Part shown: in pieces, positions 10,464 through 21,492 of the stretch
Numbering within the stretch: the stretch's first letter is position 1
Layout of the letters: each line of letters begins with the position of its first letter
Origin: Locusta migratoria
Lineage: Eukaryota > Arthropoda > Insecta > Orthoptera > Acrididae
DNA: 64,000 bases
NCBI GenBank assembly: GCA_026315105.1
Contig: CM048745.1
Span: 787,877,390-787,941,389, forward strand
Reading direction: 5' to 3'
Position numbers and translations under genes: made by a program
Notes under the pieces: model-generated
Database searches by the model: none
Seen by the model: the letters and a program-made list of their open reading frames with translations, nothing else
Told to the model about the DNA's origin: nothing

Positions 10464-12953
10464 CCCTAGCACCACTAAGCTCGGATCTATCACATGGATA
10501 TCTGAGGGTGTGAAAAAATTGCCCTCATATTCTTTTTACTTTTTAATGTTTTTTTAATTATTATTTAATGAACTAGGAATTTATTTCACATATTAATATT
10601 TTTTAATTATTATTTAATAAACTAGGAATTTATTTACACTTTCCATAGTTATAAGGAACATTGTAAAAGTTACAATAAATAAAGTAATGAATATGAGAAA
10701 TGTTATATTTTTATCGTGAAACTAACACTTAGAGATACACCAGACTTGTATTAATAATTCAAAACAGAACGTACAATAGCAAAGCACAAATACGAAAATA
10801 GAAAATCGAACTCAGAAATTCAATTGGGTTTTTCCTTCCTACTCACTTACACTTTCAACTTCACAATTTTTGCATATGATTGTTTCTGTAGAATGAGTGG
10901 AACACCTTCAACAAACTATAGACACTTTTGTCATCTTGTCCTTTTCATTTTTAGTTTTTAGTCTTCAAACAGATGTGACATCTTTCTCTTGAACAAAATT
11001 CAACAGATTGAACTGTTGCAGTAAGGCTGTCAGCGTTTTCCCCAGAACACTTTCTATTGCTGAGATAATAGGCTTCTGTAAACCCATGACATTCTTTTCT
11101 CTCTCTTCCATAGCTGGCCTAACGAGCTGTTGACCTAATTCCAGCAGATACAGTCCTCTTACATTATGCTTCTCCTTATTCCAGTTTGGGTTGTTTAGCG
11201 TGAATTGAGAAAGGCAATATCTATAAAGGTGAAAAGACAGATAACGGCCACCTTTTCGTCCTTCGTTTTACTGAATAATGTCGCGTTTTTTTATCAATGC
11301 TGTCTATGCCCCCCTTTGGTATCATTCTGGGAGATTTATGTGCGTCTTTTTTTTCTATCGACTCATCCACCTTGCTATCATTTTGTTGTATAGAAAGAAG
11401 AAGGAGATTCTTAGTAGGCTTCAGTTTGGAGATATAAGAAACCAAGGCAACTAAGGCAACTCTGCGTCGCCTGTTTTCAGACCTGTGAACAAGAACCTAG
11501 CTGTCAAACCTGCATCTTCTTTAGCTGTTCTGGTATGTGTTTTCTGTTACTCTTCAATGTTCCAACCAAAGTTTTCATCATTGGAAAGTTCCTCGGCTAG
11601 ATCTATGGACATATAATAACGATCTGTTGTTATTATTCTATCACTTCCTGCCAGCGGCTAACTAGGCGTCTAACAACAACCTTTGTACTCCGTTCCCCGG
11701 CAGGTCGTTCATCCTTCCCTGCATAGAACTCCATTTTTAGAATATACCGGGTGTGTGCTTCTGATACCATCCTAATCAATATGCCATACTTCCCAGGCTT
11801 GTCTTTCATAAAGACCTTAAACGGACATCTTCCTCGAAATAGGGAGAGCATTTCATCGATCGTTATATCTGCACTTGATATGTAGTATTTCACAAACATT
11901 TCGTCAATTTTGTCGAAAACTTCACGAAGAGGGCAAAACTTATCCAGCTTTCACCTTTCGGTTCTCGTCCTTTTTTTTTTTTTTTTTTTATCAAATCTTA
12001 TCAAGGACAGAAGTTCTCCACATTACATATGACTCATTGTAGCTATGTAGATATTCTTTCCGAGTACTTTCCCCCATAAGTCATCAAGAGGCAGACTAGT
12101 GACATTATTTGCGCCCATGAGTATCGAAATACCAATGAAGCCGGACATTTCTTCTACAGCTGTTAATTTGAAGTCGTTATTAGAAGCTTCTTGGTTTGTA
12201 TAGCCAACTATTATCTTCATTATTTCAGGAGTTATGCACATTTTGAAATATTCTGACACACTAGAAGTCGAACCTACGTGAGTCAAACCTTCACTAAAAC
12301 TCACTACATTTTGTACTGACTTGCGTACTTGCCTTGGAGGCGCAGTAATACATTCTCTGCTGGTTTTTACAGTAACAATGACGCTGGACGCAGCTGCGTG
12401 TTGTTCATCAGGGGATGAACTCCGTGAACTGGACTCAAGTTCAGTTGCTGTATCACTGTCGTATGTCACAGCTGCATCAATTTCATCATCGCCTTCACTT
12501 GCTTCATTTATTATAGCTGACACTTCTTCATCTGTGAGAAACCGATGCTATTGACGAGACATTTTATTAGAATAATGTACAACTGTTCGAACAACAATGG
12601 AGATTTATTTCAAAACAAAAATGGCAACATGATACAGCGGTACCAACAGTCAGAAACTGCATTTCTTTCTGTCATATTGAGAAATGTTTTAATAAGAATA
12701 GTTGTTTCACTGATGTCTAAGGGGAGGGGGGGCGGAGAGGTCATAAACTGCCTGCACTTAAATAGAATAGACAGATTTAAACAATTCACAAAAAACTATA
12801 AATCGACGACAGCGAATGCTCTAGATATTTTTTTAGAACTACCTAAATTCCTGCTTCTTCACTCCACCAAATAGATATATTACAAAAATAAAACAAATAC
12901 TGCGGGCAATTTTTGCTACCCCCCCCCCCCTCCTTTCCTTGGTGGTACTAGGG
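10464..12953 (-). mobile_element. piggyBac-family DNA transposon with intact ends
   Basis: The element is flanked on both sides by TTAA (10460-10463 and 12954-12957), the invariant piggyBac target duplication. The terminal inverted repeats are CCCTAGCACCACTAAG on the left and, reading inward on the other strand, CCCTAGTACCACCAAG: two mismatches in 16. The length of 2490 bp fits an autonomous piggyBac element. The minus strand encodes a decayed transposase (12562 to about 10845). The ends still look mobilisable in trans if a cognate transposase exists; that part is inference. Confidence 0.92.
10845..12562 (-). pseudogene. piggyBac transposase (DDE_Tnp_1_7), broken
   Basis: The start codon is at 12562, followed by a stop at codon 5 and then an acidic N-terminus with DEEVSAIINEASEGDDE. 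Next come EMSGFIGISILMG and LDDLWG (about 12040-12150). A segment from about 11930 to 11633 holds YYISSADITIDEML with the first catalytic Asp, and then FRGRCPFKVF. A YYMSIDLAEELS block near 11590-11610 corresponds to the second Asp region. PKGGIDSIDKK and YSVKRRTKRWP follow near 11240-11320. A Cys-rich C-terminal zinc region with CHICLKTKN and CKNCE ends near 10845. Several stops and frameshifts are present, including around a T19 run at 11971-11989. The order and spacing match a whole piggyBac transposase of roughly 550-570 residues. Confidence 0.88.
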
Positions 12954-12957
12954 TTAA

Positions 12958-14109
12958 CTTATTGGCTTAACAGTGACGAAAGTAACGACGTCCTTCGTTA
13001 CAGGAGCAGTTATTCAATGAGCATAGCAATGTGCACAAATCCCCCAGAACTTAACAACCCAACATGTCTTGAGAAAGAGGCAAATCCACACCGCCAGAGA
13101 ACCTTGTCCACTTTGCTGCCACTGCCCAACTTCTCACTGCTTACGCTAGCCGAACTGCCTGCCCTGTCGCAAGAGGCCCCGATGTACAAAACGAGTTCAT
13201 CTGGATAAGACATGCCCACAGATAAGACAAGTGCGCCATCAGTTACAGCAAGCAGAAACATAATGGACAGTCAGGCTAGAAAACTCACTTGCGCCAAAAC
13301 TTGCTCTTTAAAATATAGCGTAGGGGGAGAGATAGGCAATATGAATATGAGAATAGTGGACAAGCTAGACAAAATTAGGAGAAAGGCATTCACATAAACA
13401 ACTAACATGCCAAAATTAAAAAACAAGGCGGACGGGAGTGCTGGGAGAAGGGCCAGGCTGGAAGAAAATATGTACAAAACGCGACATGAGAGCCGCAGCG
13501 ACCCAGTATGTTTTTCTGTCGAAGACTAGTGATCAAAAGAGAGTTATGTGTTATAATATTACCGGAATATAAAAATGCTTTTTTGTATAAAATTATATTA
13601 CCTTTTACTAAAAATATTAATTTTTCCTGTAACTAGTTTGAAACATTAACTATAGCAGACTTACTCTTATTTCTGTCATAAGAAAATTGGCAATTTGCTT
13701 CTGTCAGGCAGCGGTGAGGTATTTCACTTCTTTCTCGCCATTGATGAGGCTGGTGGACTGTGTAAGTTCCTGCTTTTCAATGAAGTCGCATTTTTAAATT
13801 TCATTCATGTATCTCATTAACTTTGATCATTCCTTTACATATATAAAATTTCATTATTAAGTGTTTTACAGATTTTTTTCAGGAAATGTCTTCGCCACGA
13901 TCATCCAAGCCAAGCTTTATTATTGGAGGGCAGATGCAATGAACTTTTGAGTTTTACTTCAACTCTTGTATTTAGCTGACAATAACGCCCCTAAAATATT
14001 GTGCCGGATTTATTGCTTCCATTAGCCGAGATATTTTTCTGATAAAATGCAGTTTACCTCCAATAATTACGTTCATGCTGATGCATGACGGACATCGATT
14101 TTGGTGGTC
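12958..14109. other. Unexplained interval
   Basis: About 1.15 kb with short ORFs only. An 89-codon ORF (12939-13208, +) and its antisense counterpart show no known family. The DNA becomes AT-rich from 13540 on. No repeat ends were recognised. Confidence 0.4.
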
Positions 14110-14121
14110 CAGAATATAGGC

Positions 14122-14312
14122 GCCGCGGTGGAGCAGCCGAGCGGTCTAAAGCACCTCACTGCGGAGCGCGCGGTTGCTCGCCGTGGAGGTTCGAGTCCTC
14201 CCTGGGGCATGGGTGTGTGTGTTTGTCCGTAGGTTAGTTTACCTAGGTTTAAGTACTTTGTAAGCTACGGACTGATGACCACGCAGTTTGGTCCGATAGA
14301 TTGACAGACAGA
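14122..14312 (+). mobile_element. tRNA-derived SINE (variant with GGGTGTGTGTG body)
   Basis: The head has a box A-like GTGGAGCAGCCGAGCGG and a box B-like GGTTCGAGTCC, the internal RNA polymerase III promoter of a tRNA. The body runs GGGCATGGGTGTGTGTG to GACTGATGACCACGCAGTTTGG. The tail is short GACA repeats. It is flanked by a 12-bp target duplication, CAGAATATAGGC, at 14110-14121 and 14313-14324. Confidence 0.9.
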
Positions 14313-14489
14313 CAGAATATAGGCATCACCTCATTGAGGTATTATTTCTGCGTTCGGGGAATAATATTCTACCTGAAGATTTACTAAAAATTCTTGCTCA
14401 TCAGCTATCTTCGGCCATTCTAAATAATCGCGATATTCTCTTTTTTTTATTCCATTCATGGTGAGAAATTACAGTGGTCTAATAATTTT

Positions 14490-14727
14490 GACGAAATTAT
14501 TTGCAATTGCGATTTGTTAATAGCTACACTGTATTAGGCGTAGATATTTTACTAAATGGTGACATATGAAAACTTGTGCCTAGTGGTTAAGGCGAGCGCT
14601 CGCCAAAAGCGGGAAACACAGGTTCGAGTTCCTGTCGGGCACAAATTTTCATGTCACCATTTGGTGAAACATCTACACGTAATACAGTGTAACTGTTAAA
14701 AAATCGCAATTGTGACTAATTTCGTCT
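14490..14727 (+). mobile_element. Foldback element enclosing a tRNA-like core
   Basis: Left arm 14490-14580 and right arm 14638-14727 are inverted copies at roughly 85 percent identity. Between them lies a 67-base sequence (14576-14642) with a matching 5-bp acceptor-like stem (GTGCC/GGCAC), a box A-like TAGTGGTTAAGGCG and a perfect T-arm (ACAGG TTCGAGT CCTGT) containing box B. It lacks a convincing anticodon loop with U33 and has no 7-bp acceptor stem. It is therefore not called a tRNA gene. Confidence 0.7.
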
Positions 14728-14777
14728 TCATTTATTATCATTATTTTTCTTTACTGAATATTAGACATTAATCAGAA

Positions 14778-15175
14778 ACCCGCTCGGTTAGCCGTGTGGT
14801 CTAACGCACCGCTTTCCGAGACGGGGAGGCGTACCGGCCCCGGTTCGAATCCGCCCGGCGGATTAACGATGGGGGTCGGAGTGCCGGCCAGCCTGGATGT
14901 GGTTTCTAGGCGGTTTTCCACATTCCCCTAGGTGAATGCCGGGCTGGTCCCCAAGTCCCGCCTCAGTTATACGGTTCGCAAACATTTCATAACACTTTAC
15001 ACTTTAACACATATAACACTTTACACAGACTTTAGGGGTATACATTTCCACCCGGGGGCAGGGTGTAGCGGCAGGAAGGGCATCCGGCCACCCCGTCAAC
15101 ACTAACATACCAAATCGGCAATAACGAAGCCGACCCTGCATATGCGGGAAAAGGGCTGAAGAGAAAGAAAGAAAG
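14778..15175 (+). mobile_element. Long tRNA-derived SINE (about 400 bp)
   Basis: The head CCCGCTCGGTTAGCCGTGTG with box B GGTTCGAATCC is tRNA-like. A long body follows, with GCCGGCCAGCCTGGATGTGG, GGCGGTTTTCCACATTCC and, near the end, GGCAGGAAGGGCATCCGGCC. It ends in (GAAA)n at 15158-15175. An AATCAGAA duplication flanks it at 14770-14777 and 15176-15183. The body's 3' end probably shares sequence with the tail of a partner LINE, as in other SINEs. Confidence 0.8.
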
Positions 15176-15818
15176 AATCAGAAGTAATATTTCCATGTGT
15201 ATGCGTGTCTTTCTTATGTGCCTGTCGCGGCGCGACGTACTTCGAGTTGCGGTGAACTGGAAGTACAAAACTCATCTTAAAGTTGTGGCTAGATGACGCC
15301 TCCATTCGGCTATAATCCAAGATGATTTGGTCAGTGAAATGAGCCGAAGGCAGAGTTTCTCTCTGTATACAGGGTGCTCCATTGATAGTGATAGGACCAA
15401 ATATCTCACGAAATAAGCATCAAACGAAAAAACTACAAAGAACAAAACTTTTCTAGCTTGAAGGAGAAAAACAGACGTCGCTGTGGTTGGCCCTCTAGAT
15501 GGTGCTGCCAAAGGCCAAACGGATATGAACTGCAGTTTTTTAAATAGGTACCCCTACGTTTATTACATATTCGTCTAGTACGTAAATAAATATGAATGTA
15601 TTAATTGAAACACTTTTTGCGCTTTGTGATAGATGACGCTGTAATATTTAAAAACATATTGCTCACAATATTAGACGAACACTGGGTAAAAGGTAGGTTT
15701 TTCAAATCAAAACACAGAACGTAGATACGTTTAAACTTTATTTCGGTTGTTCCAATGTGATACATGTACTTTTGTAAAATTATCATACATTGTGAGAACG
15801 CATCCTGTTACTGCGTTA

Positions 15819-16892
15819 TTATCTGTGATTACTACATGACTTCAATAAATGCTCAAAATGATGTCTTTCAACGCATTTAGCATAACGCATAAGGAAATTC
15901 CTCTCAACAGCGAGTAATTCGCCTTCATTAATGTTCTCGCATGCATTGACAATACGCTGACGCATGTTTTCAGGCGTTGTCGGTGAATCACGATAACAAA
16001 TATCCTTCAATTTTCCTCACAGAAACAAATCCCGGGTCTAAGATTCGGTGAACGTGCGGGCCATGGTATGGATCTTCTACGACCAATCCACCTGTCGTTA
16101 CATATTCCATTTAAGATCGCTTCAAATGCACGCGAGCCATATGTCGGACATCCATCATGTTGAAAGTACTTTGCCATTCTATCATTCAGTGAAACATCTT
16201 GTATTAAAATCGGTAGAACATTACGTAAGAAATTAGCATAAATTGCACCATTTAGTTTGCCATTGATAAAATAGGAGCCAATTATCCTTCCGTCCATAGT
16301 GCCGCACCATACATCAACCCGCCAAGGTCGCTACTGTTTCACTTGTCGCAGCCATCGTGGATTTTCCTTTTCCCAATAGTGCATATTATGCCGGTTAACG
16401 TTACCTCTGTTTGTGAATGACGCTTCGTTACTAAACAGAACGTGTGACAAAAATGTGTTATCGTCTCGTAATTTGTGCCCAGTGGTAAAACTGTACACGT
16501 CGTTCAAAGTCTTCACCTTGCAAATCCTGGTGCGTACAAATATGGTACGGGTGAAATTTATATTGATGTATAAATCTCAACACCGACGTTTTTGAAATTC
16601 CCGATTCTCGCTCAGTTTTTCTGCTACTGAAGTGCGGACTAGCCGCAACGACAGCTAAAGCACTTACTTGGGTGTCATCATTTGTTGCAGGTCGTACTTG
16701 ACGTTTCACTTGTAGCTGAACACTTCCTGTCTCTTTCAATAACGTAATTATCCGACGAAAGGTCCAGACACTTGGATGATGTCTTGGAGGATAACGATTA
16801 ACATACATAGCAAAGGCCCGTTGGGCATTTTGATCACAATAGCCATGCATAAAAACCGTATCGACCTTTTCTGTAATTGGTAAACAATCCAT
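15819..16892 (-). pseudogene. Mariner-like transposase with DUF4817-type HTH, broken
   Basis: The start ATG at 16892 opens MDCLPITEKV. An N-terminal DNA-binding region follows, with NAQRAFAMYVNRYPPRHHPS (about 16770-16830), typical of DUF4817 transposases. The frame breaks after ITRR near 16458. The catalytic core is then found in two further pieces. At VLFSNEASF (about 16420-16445) the usual first catalytic Asp is Asn (AAC), and FQHDGCPTY (about 16150) keeps the second. The third acidic position, in RDLFL near 16030, is followed by a TGA where the family has Trp. The C-terminus LKDICYRDSPTTPENMRQR ends at 15819. It is inactive twice over: by frame breaks and by loss of the first Asp. Confidence 0.85.
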
Positions 16893-16905
16893 TTTAACAA
16901 GAGTA

Positions 16906-17771
16906 ATTTTTTCTTTATTGTAATTTCAATTCCCCTAAATAGGCGCTCTTCAGCCCACAGAAATAAAAACTTTGACACAGTAGAAACGTATAAAACATAA
17001 AGGGGTTATAGTTTGGAGATAAAACACACATAAAAAGGAGCGAAACAGTGGCGTCATAAAAGTTTTGATACGGTGATGGTGGAGAGTAAAACAGCTGCTA
17101 GAGATGCAGTGGCCCACACACACAATTAAAATGAACACAGGGTGGCGGCTACGAGTTAACCGTCCGCTATTGTTGAATTAAAACTAGAAATTCATCACAC
17201 ACACGGAGAAACACATAATTTAAAACTGGCGGTGTCGGCTGCGGGTTGGTCGTTCACTGTCGTTAAAATAACGTAACTAAAGGGACCACACTTGCGAAAC
17301 ACTCCCATAGAAGCATATCAGAAGGTTCACATACGGTGGAGCACACGCAGTATTATAGATCCGACGTGGGGGGGTGGGGAAACGGATGAGTGGTGAGGAA
17401 AAAGATGGGAAGGTGCCACAGGGCCAGTGGGGAAGGGACGGGGCGGAAGCCACGGGGAAGAAGGAAAGGGGAGGGCGGTAAGAGGAGGATCCAGAGGGAC
17501 AGATGGGTAGAATGAGGAGGGGAGAAGGGGCCGGAAGGGAGCGATAGTCGAGGCCCTCAGCGAGAGAAGGGGGGAAAGGTAGCAAGGGGATCACAGCTCA
17601 CAGCTGATATCAAGGGTAGATGTCAGGTCGGAGGGCAGCATTCGAGAGGGGGAGGGTACGGAAGTTGCTGCGGGGAAGGAGAGCAGGGGGAATACAGTGG
17701 TGGTGTGGCAACGGACCAGGTGCAGAGAGGAGGGGATGGACTAGAGGATTAGGCGGGTCTGATTTGCGGGA
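16906..17771 (-). mobile_element. 5'-truncated non-LTR insertion inside the mariner element
   Basis: A target duplication brackets the insert: AACAAGAGTA at 16896-16905 and AACACGAGTA at 17772-17781, one mismatch. On the minus strand the insert ends in AATAAAG plus an A-rich tail, so its 3' end is at 16906. The last 45 bases resemble the ends near 60478 and 63485. Two related blocks, GGTGGCGGCTACGAG near 17141 and GGCGGTGTCGGCTGCGGG near 17227, recall GGCGTCGGCTACGGGATGG near 62318. The remaining part is purine-rich on the plus strand and shows no clear protein match. Confidence 0.75.
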
Positions 17772-18179
17772 AACACGAGTACTGTATCACGAAGCAAATA
17801 CCGTCCGGACTGGCGAAATGTTATGCGACACCATGTAGTTATACGTTTGTGACTATTACAGCTCCATCTATCACAAAGCGAAGAAAATGTTTCAGATAAA
17901 ACATTCATATTTATTTACTTACTAGTCGAATATGTAATAAAAATGGTGGTACCTGTTTTAAAAAAATGCAGTTGACATCCTTTTGACCTACTGCAGCGCC
18001 ATCTAGCGGGTCAACCATAGCGCCATCTGTTTTGTGCCTTCAAGCTAGAAAAGTTTTGTTTTTTATAGTTTTTTCGTTTGATGCTTATTTCGTGAGATAT
18101 TTGGCCCGGTCACTATCAATGGACCACCCTGTATATTTCAATTACGATTACGATTAAAGTTTGAGGCTAGAACCTTAGA

Positions 18180-18440
18180 GTTTGAGGGGGAGCAGTGGTG
18201 GTCAGTTGATGAGGTGTCTCCTGCCCCACACCGCGCTCGCCTCGGCCCCGGTAATGTGACCGCGGCGTGCGGCGCATCGCCCTGGGGCCAGCCTGCCAGG
18301 CGCAGACCGCGGCGTGGCGGCCACGTGGGAGAGATGGATCAGCCGCAGCCGCAGCCGCAGCCGCAGGAGGGCCGATTTCACGGCTGGCCTAGGCGTGCTA
18401 ATGAGGCGGGCAGGCCGAGGGGGCGGCCGCCACTGTGCAG
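18180..18440. other. CpG-rich block with (CAGCCG)n
   Basis: A 260-bp stretch much richer in GC than its surroundings, with CAGCCG repeated about four times at 18342-18366. Overlapping ORFs give only low-complexity Arg/Gly/Pro peptides. It could be an LTR or the 5' region of a SINE or LINE; no boundary was recognised. Confidence 0.35.
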
Positions 18441-18589
18441 CTACACCTCATTTACAAGACATCGCACTTCACAAGTCCTCACGCTTTTTCATATACATGC
18501 ATGACATTTTTAATGGTAAGGATAGCACATCTTGTGCTAACATCAGTGAGGTGGTTTATTTTTGTTCTGAATAATCGAAGTGTACTGTG

Positions 18590-19947
18590 TAAGATGTATG
18601 AGACAGGCGAAGTACCCTCAAGAAAAATGTTGTAATCCCCATTCCAATGAAAGCAGGTGCATACAGGTGGGAAAACTACAGAACCATGAGTTTAATAAGT
18701 CATGGTTGCAAAATATTAACGCGAATTATATACAGAAGGATGGAAAAACTGGTAGAAGCCGACCTCGGGGAAGATCAGTTTGGGTTCAGGAGAAATGTAG
18801 GAACACGGGAGGCAATACTCACTTTACGGCTTATCCTAGAAGATAGATTAAGAAAAGGCAAACCTACATTTCTAGCTTTTGTAGATTTGGAGAAGGCTGT
18901 TGACAATGTTTATTGGAATAAACTCTTTCAAGTTCTGAAGCAAGCAGGAGTAAAATATAGGGATCGTAAGGATATTTACAACTTGTACAAAAACCAGACA
19001 ACGATTGTCAGAGTTGACGGGCATGAAAGGGATGCAGTGGTTGGAAAGGGAGTAAGACAGGGTTGTACTCTTTCTCCATTGTTATTCAATTTGTACATTG
19101 AGCAAGCTATAAAGGAAAGCAAGGAGAAATTTGGAGAAGGAATTAAAGTTCAGGGGAAAGATTTAAAAACATTGCGTTTTGCCGACGACATAGTAATTCT
19201 GTCAGATACAGCAAAGGACCTGGAAGAACAATTGAACGGAATGGACAGTGTGCTGAAAAGTGCATATAAGATGAACAAAACTAGGGTAATGGAGTGCAGT
19301 GTATGAAAATCAGGTGATGCTGAAGGAGTTAGATTGGGAAACGAAGCAATAAAGGAGGTAGATGAGTTTTGTTACTTGGCAGTAAAATAACAAATGATGG
19401 TCACAGTACAGAGGATATAAAATGCAGAATGGCAATGGATAGAAAAGCGTTCTTGAAAAAGAGTAATTTGTTAACCTCGAATATTGATTTAAGCCTAAGG
19501 AAGTCCTTTCTGAAGGCATTTGTATGGAGTGTTGCCTTGCATGGGAGTGAGACATGGACGATAAACAGTGCGGACAGGAAGAGGATTGAGGCATTTGAAA
19601 TATGGTGCTACAGTAGAATGCTGAAGATTAGGTGGGTGGATCGCGTAACTAATGAGGAGGTGCTGAACAGAATTGGGGAGAAAAGGAATTTCTGGCATAC
19701 CTTGACTAAAAGAAGGGATAGATTGGCAGGACACATGCTTAGACATCAAGGAGTTGTGAATTTAGCGTTGGAGGGAAGTTTATGGGGAAAAAATCGCAGG
19801 GGAAGACCAAGAGATGGATACAGTAAGCAGATTCAGACAGATGTAGGTTGCCGTTCTTATGTGGAGATGAAGAGGCTTGCTCAGGATAGGTTATTTTGGA
19901 GAGCTGCATTAAAACAGTCTCCGGACTGAAGACCACAACAACAACAA
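18590..19947 (+). mobile_element. RTE-like LINE, 5'-truncated plus-strand copy
   Basis: It begins inside the RT and runs through the C-terminal domain to an (ACA)n tail at 19930-19947, the short microsatellite tail that marks RTE elements. The minus-strand copy at 58000-58760 ends in the complementary (TTG)n. Only one frameshift (near 19306-19375) disrupts the coding part, so it is the youngest of the four RTE copies here. Confidence 0.88.
18647..19929 (+). pseudogene. RTE reverse transcriptase and C-terminal domain
   Basis: The RT blocks are visible in order: ENYRTMSLISHGCKIL (about 18670), GEDQFGFRRNVGTREAIL (18765), AFVDLEKAVD (18875), VRQGCTLSPLLFNLYIE (19050) and the catalytic FADDIVILS (19180). 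The frame stops at 19304, and a one- or two-base shift near 19375 restores homology. The C-terminal part follows: LLGSKITNDG, SETWTINSADRKRIEAFE, RMLKIRWVDRVTNEEVLNR, RDRLAGHMLRHQG and the end WRAALKQSPD at 19929. No endonuclease domain remains. The Met at 18647 is not the original start. Confidence 0.9.
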
Positions 19948-20029
19948 CTGGACAATCGTCTTTTAAAATACCCATAAAAATAATGTTTTTACAGGTTAGA
20001 TTTGATTTTATTTTTCCAGGGAAGCAAAA

Positions 20030-21090
20030 ACAGTCTTGGTCCAACCCGCCACTGCCCGCACCGAAACTGTTTATTGTGCGGTATCGCTCCCTGTATATCT
20101 ATTAAAGCCAACCAACGCCCTTGAACAGTGCAAGGAGTCCCTTTACCAGTTCTTTATTAGACATAATTTCTTCGGGTCTGGTTGTCCCAAATGTTCTGTG
20201 CCTTTTACACTCCAATGCAATGCATTCGAAGATTAGATGTGACGCAGTTTCATCACCGTCATCACAGATCCTACATTTATGGTCCTCTTCTGTTATTGCC
20301 ATTGTAGGTAGGTGTTTTTTGAAATTCCCATGGCCTGTCAGCAATCCCACCATGAGTCTAATCTCTCCCCTGTTCAGGCCCAGGATTGCAGAGCTTCATT
20401 TAAAACATGGCTTTGGCATTATTAACTTGCCATGTTTTTGTTGATGGACTTTGGTCCAATATTCTACGTGCTGTCTTCTGAGCCACTTAGGTAGCTCCAA
20501 TTTGATCATTGCCTTGATGATTGTCAGGACAGGCTCCGGTCCAATAAATGGAGACTCTGCCCCCATCCTGGCTAATCTGTCGGCATGTTCGTTGCCACTG
20601 ACCCCCGAGTGGCCTGGGACCCACAATAGGTTTACTCTATTGCTTTCCCCTAGCTCCACCAGAACCCTGTGACATTCTGCAACAATTTTAGACCTTGTTG
20701 CAGGAGCTGCCAGTGATCTCAGTGCTGCCTGGCTGTCTGAATAGATATATATGCTACGATCTTTGTAGCACCTACGCAAATTCTCCTCCACACACGCCCT
20801 GATGGCAGTGATTTCGGCCTGGAACACTGAGGCCAGTTTCCCTACAGAGAAGACGCCCTCCAGTCTTGGCTGCACCCCGTATACCCTGGCCCCAACGCCT
20901 TGGTCTGATTTCGACCCGTCAGTGAACCAGACAATATCCCCCGAACGGTGTCGAACTACTTTCTCCCACTGCTCCCTACTTCCAATTGTTGTATTGAAAG
21001 GCTTGTTGAAGCAGTATGGGGTTATAATACAGTCGGCTGGCATTTCCCCAACCTTTCCTATATTTACCTTTTACAGGTTCATTCACTATG
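20030..21090 (-). mobile_element. Non-LTR retrotransposon 3' end with RNase H
   Basis: This covers the RNase H ORF, a C-terminal zinc-finger region and a short 3' untranslated part that fades near 20030. The 5' side is truncated near 21075, where an in-frame TAA appears upstream of the ORF. An RNase H after the RT is found in I, R1, LOA and Jockey-like clades, so this is a different family from the RTE copies. Confidence 0.8.
20102..21043 (-). pseudogene. LINE RNase H domain plus HHCC-type zinc finger, one in-frame stop
   Basis: RNase H removes template RNA during second-strand synthesis. Its four acidic or metal-binding positions are visible as WFTDGSKS (about 20920), QAEITAI (20815), YSDSQAAL (20740) and GNEHADRLA (20595). 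The intervening WVPGHSGVSGNEHAD is the strongest signature. A TGA at about 20396 follows KPKPCFK, and the same frame continues with LLTGHGNFKKHL and a CRIC...SHLIFEC finger (about 20220-20270) to the true end at 20102. Apart from that one stop, 310 codons are preserved. Confidence 0.9.
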
Positions 21091-21280
21091 AATTTTGTTT
21101 ACATTATCAGACAAAATTTTAATTATTTTAGTGTTGTGTAGGAATCACACAATAAGTAGCCTACCTATTACGTATTGTTGTAGTAATACATTTTTTACGT
21201 TCTTAATGTTTGGCCACGTGGAATGAGAACTCTTCATCACATTGTAACCTACATGTCCTTCATCCATGTATCAAAATTTC

Positions 21281-21470
21281 AGCCACAGCGGAGTAGCCGA
21301 GCGCATTGAGGCACTATGCTAAGAGGCCGTTCCCCGTCGGGGGTTTGAATCCCCCTTCGGCCATGGATGTTTGTGCTGTCTTTAGTATAACTTAGTTCAT
21401 AAGTAGTTTGTATGTATAGGGGCATAACTCCGTAGTTAAGTCCCATAAGCTCTACAAACATTTGAACATT
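21281..21470 (+). mobile_element. tRNA-derived SINE, GCGGAGTAGCCGAG subtype
   Basis: Box A lies in GGAGTAGCCGAGCGC and box B is GGTTTGAATCC. The body, with CATGGATGTTTGTGCTGTC and GTAGTTAAGTCCCATAAGC, and the tail CAAACATTTGAACATT match the other SINEs of this family in the window. The head differs (CACAGCGGAGTAGCCGAG), so it is a subtype. Confidence 0.9.
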
Positions 21471-21492
21471 CTTTTACGAAAAGTCATGTATA

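Larger units (their letters stand above)
15370..18131 (-). mobile_element. Mariner-like (IS630/Tc1/mariner) transposon with about 280-bp TIRs
   Basis: It is flanked by TA on both sides (15368-15369, 18132-18133). The left end CAGGGTGCTCCATTGATAG and the right end, read inward, CAGGGTGGTCCATTGATAG start long terminal inverted repeats. The similarity extends about 280 bp on each side (15370-15650 and 17850-18131). The minus strand carries a transposase remnant with a DUF4817-type helix-turn-helix N-terminus. A non-LTR fragment at 16906-17771 interrupts the leader between the right TIR and the start codon. Confidence 0.9.

Noticed and set aside
14576..14642. Intact tRNA gene
   Set aside because: The T-arm is perfect, but only 5 bp of acceptor stem pair, the loop has no U at position 33, and the unit is enclosed in inverted repeats. 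It is a tRNA-like mobile sequence.
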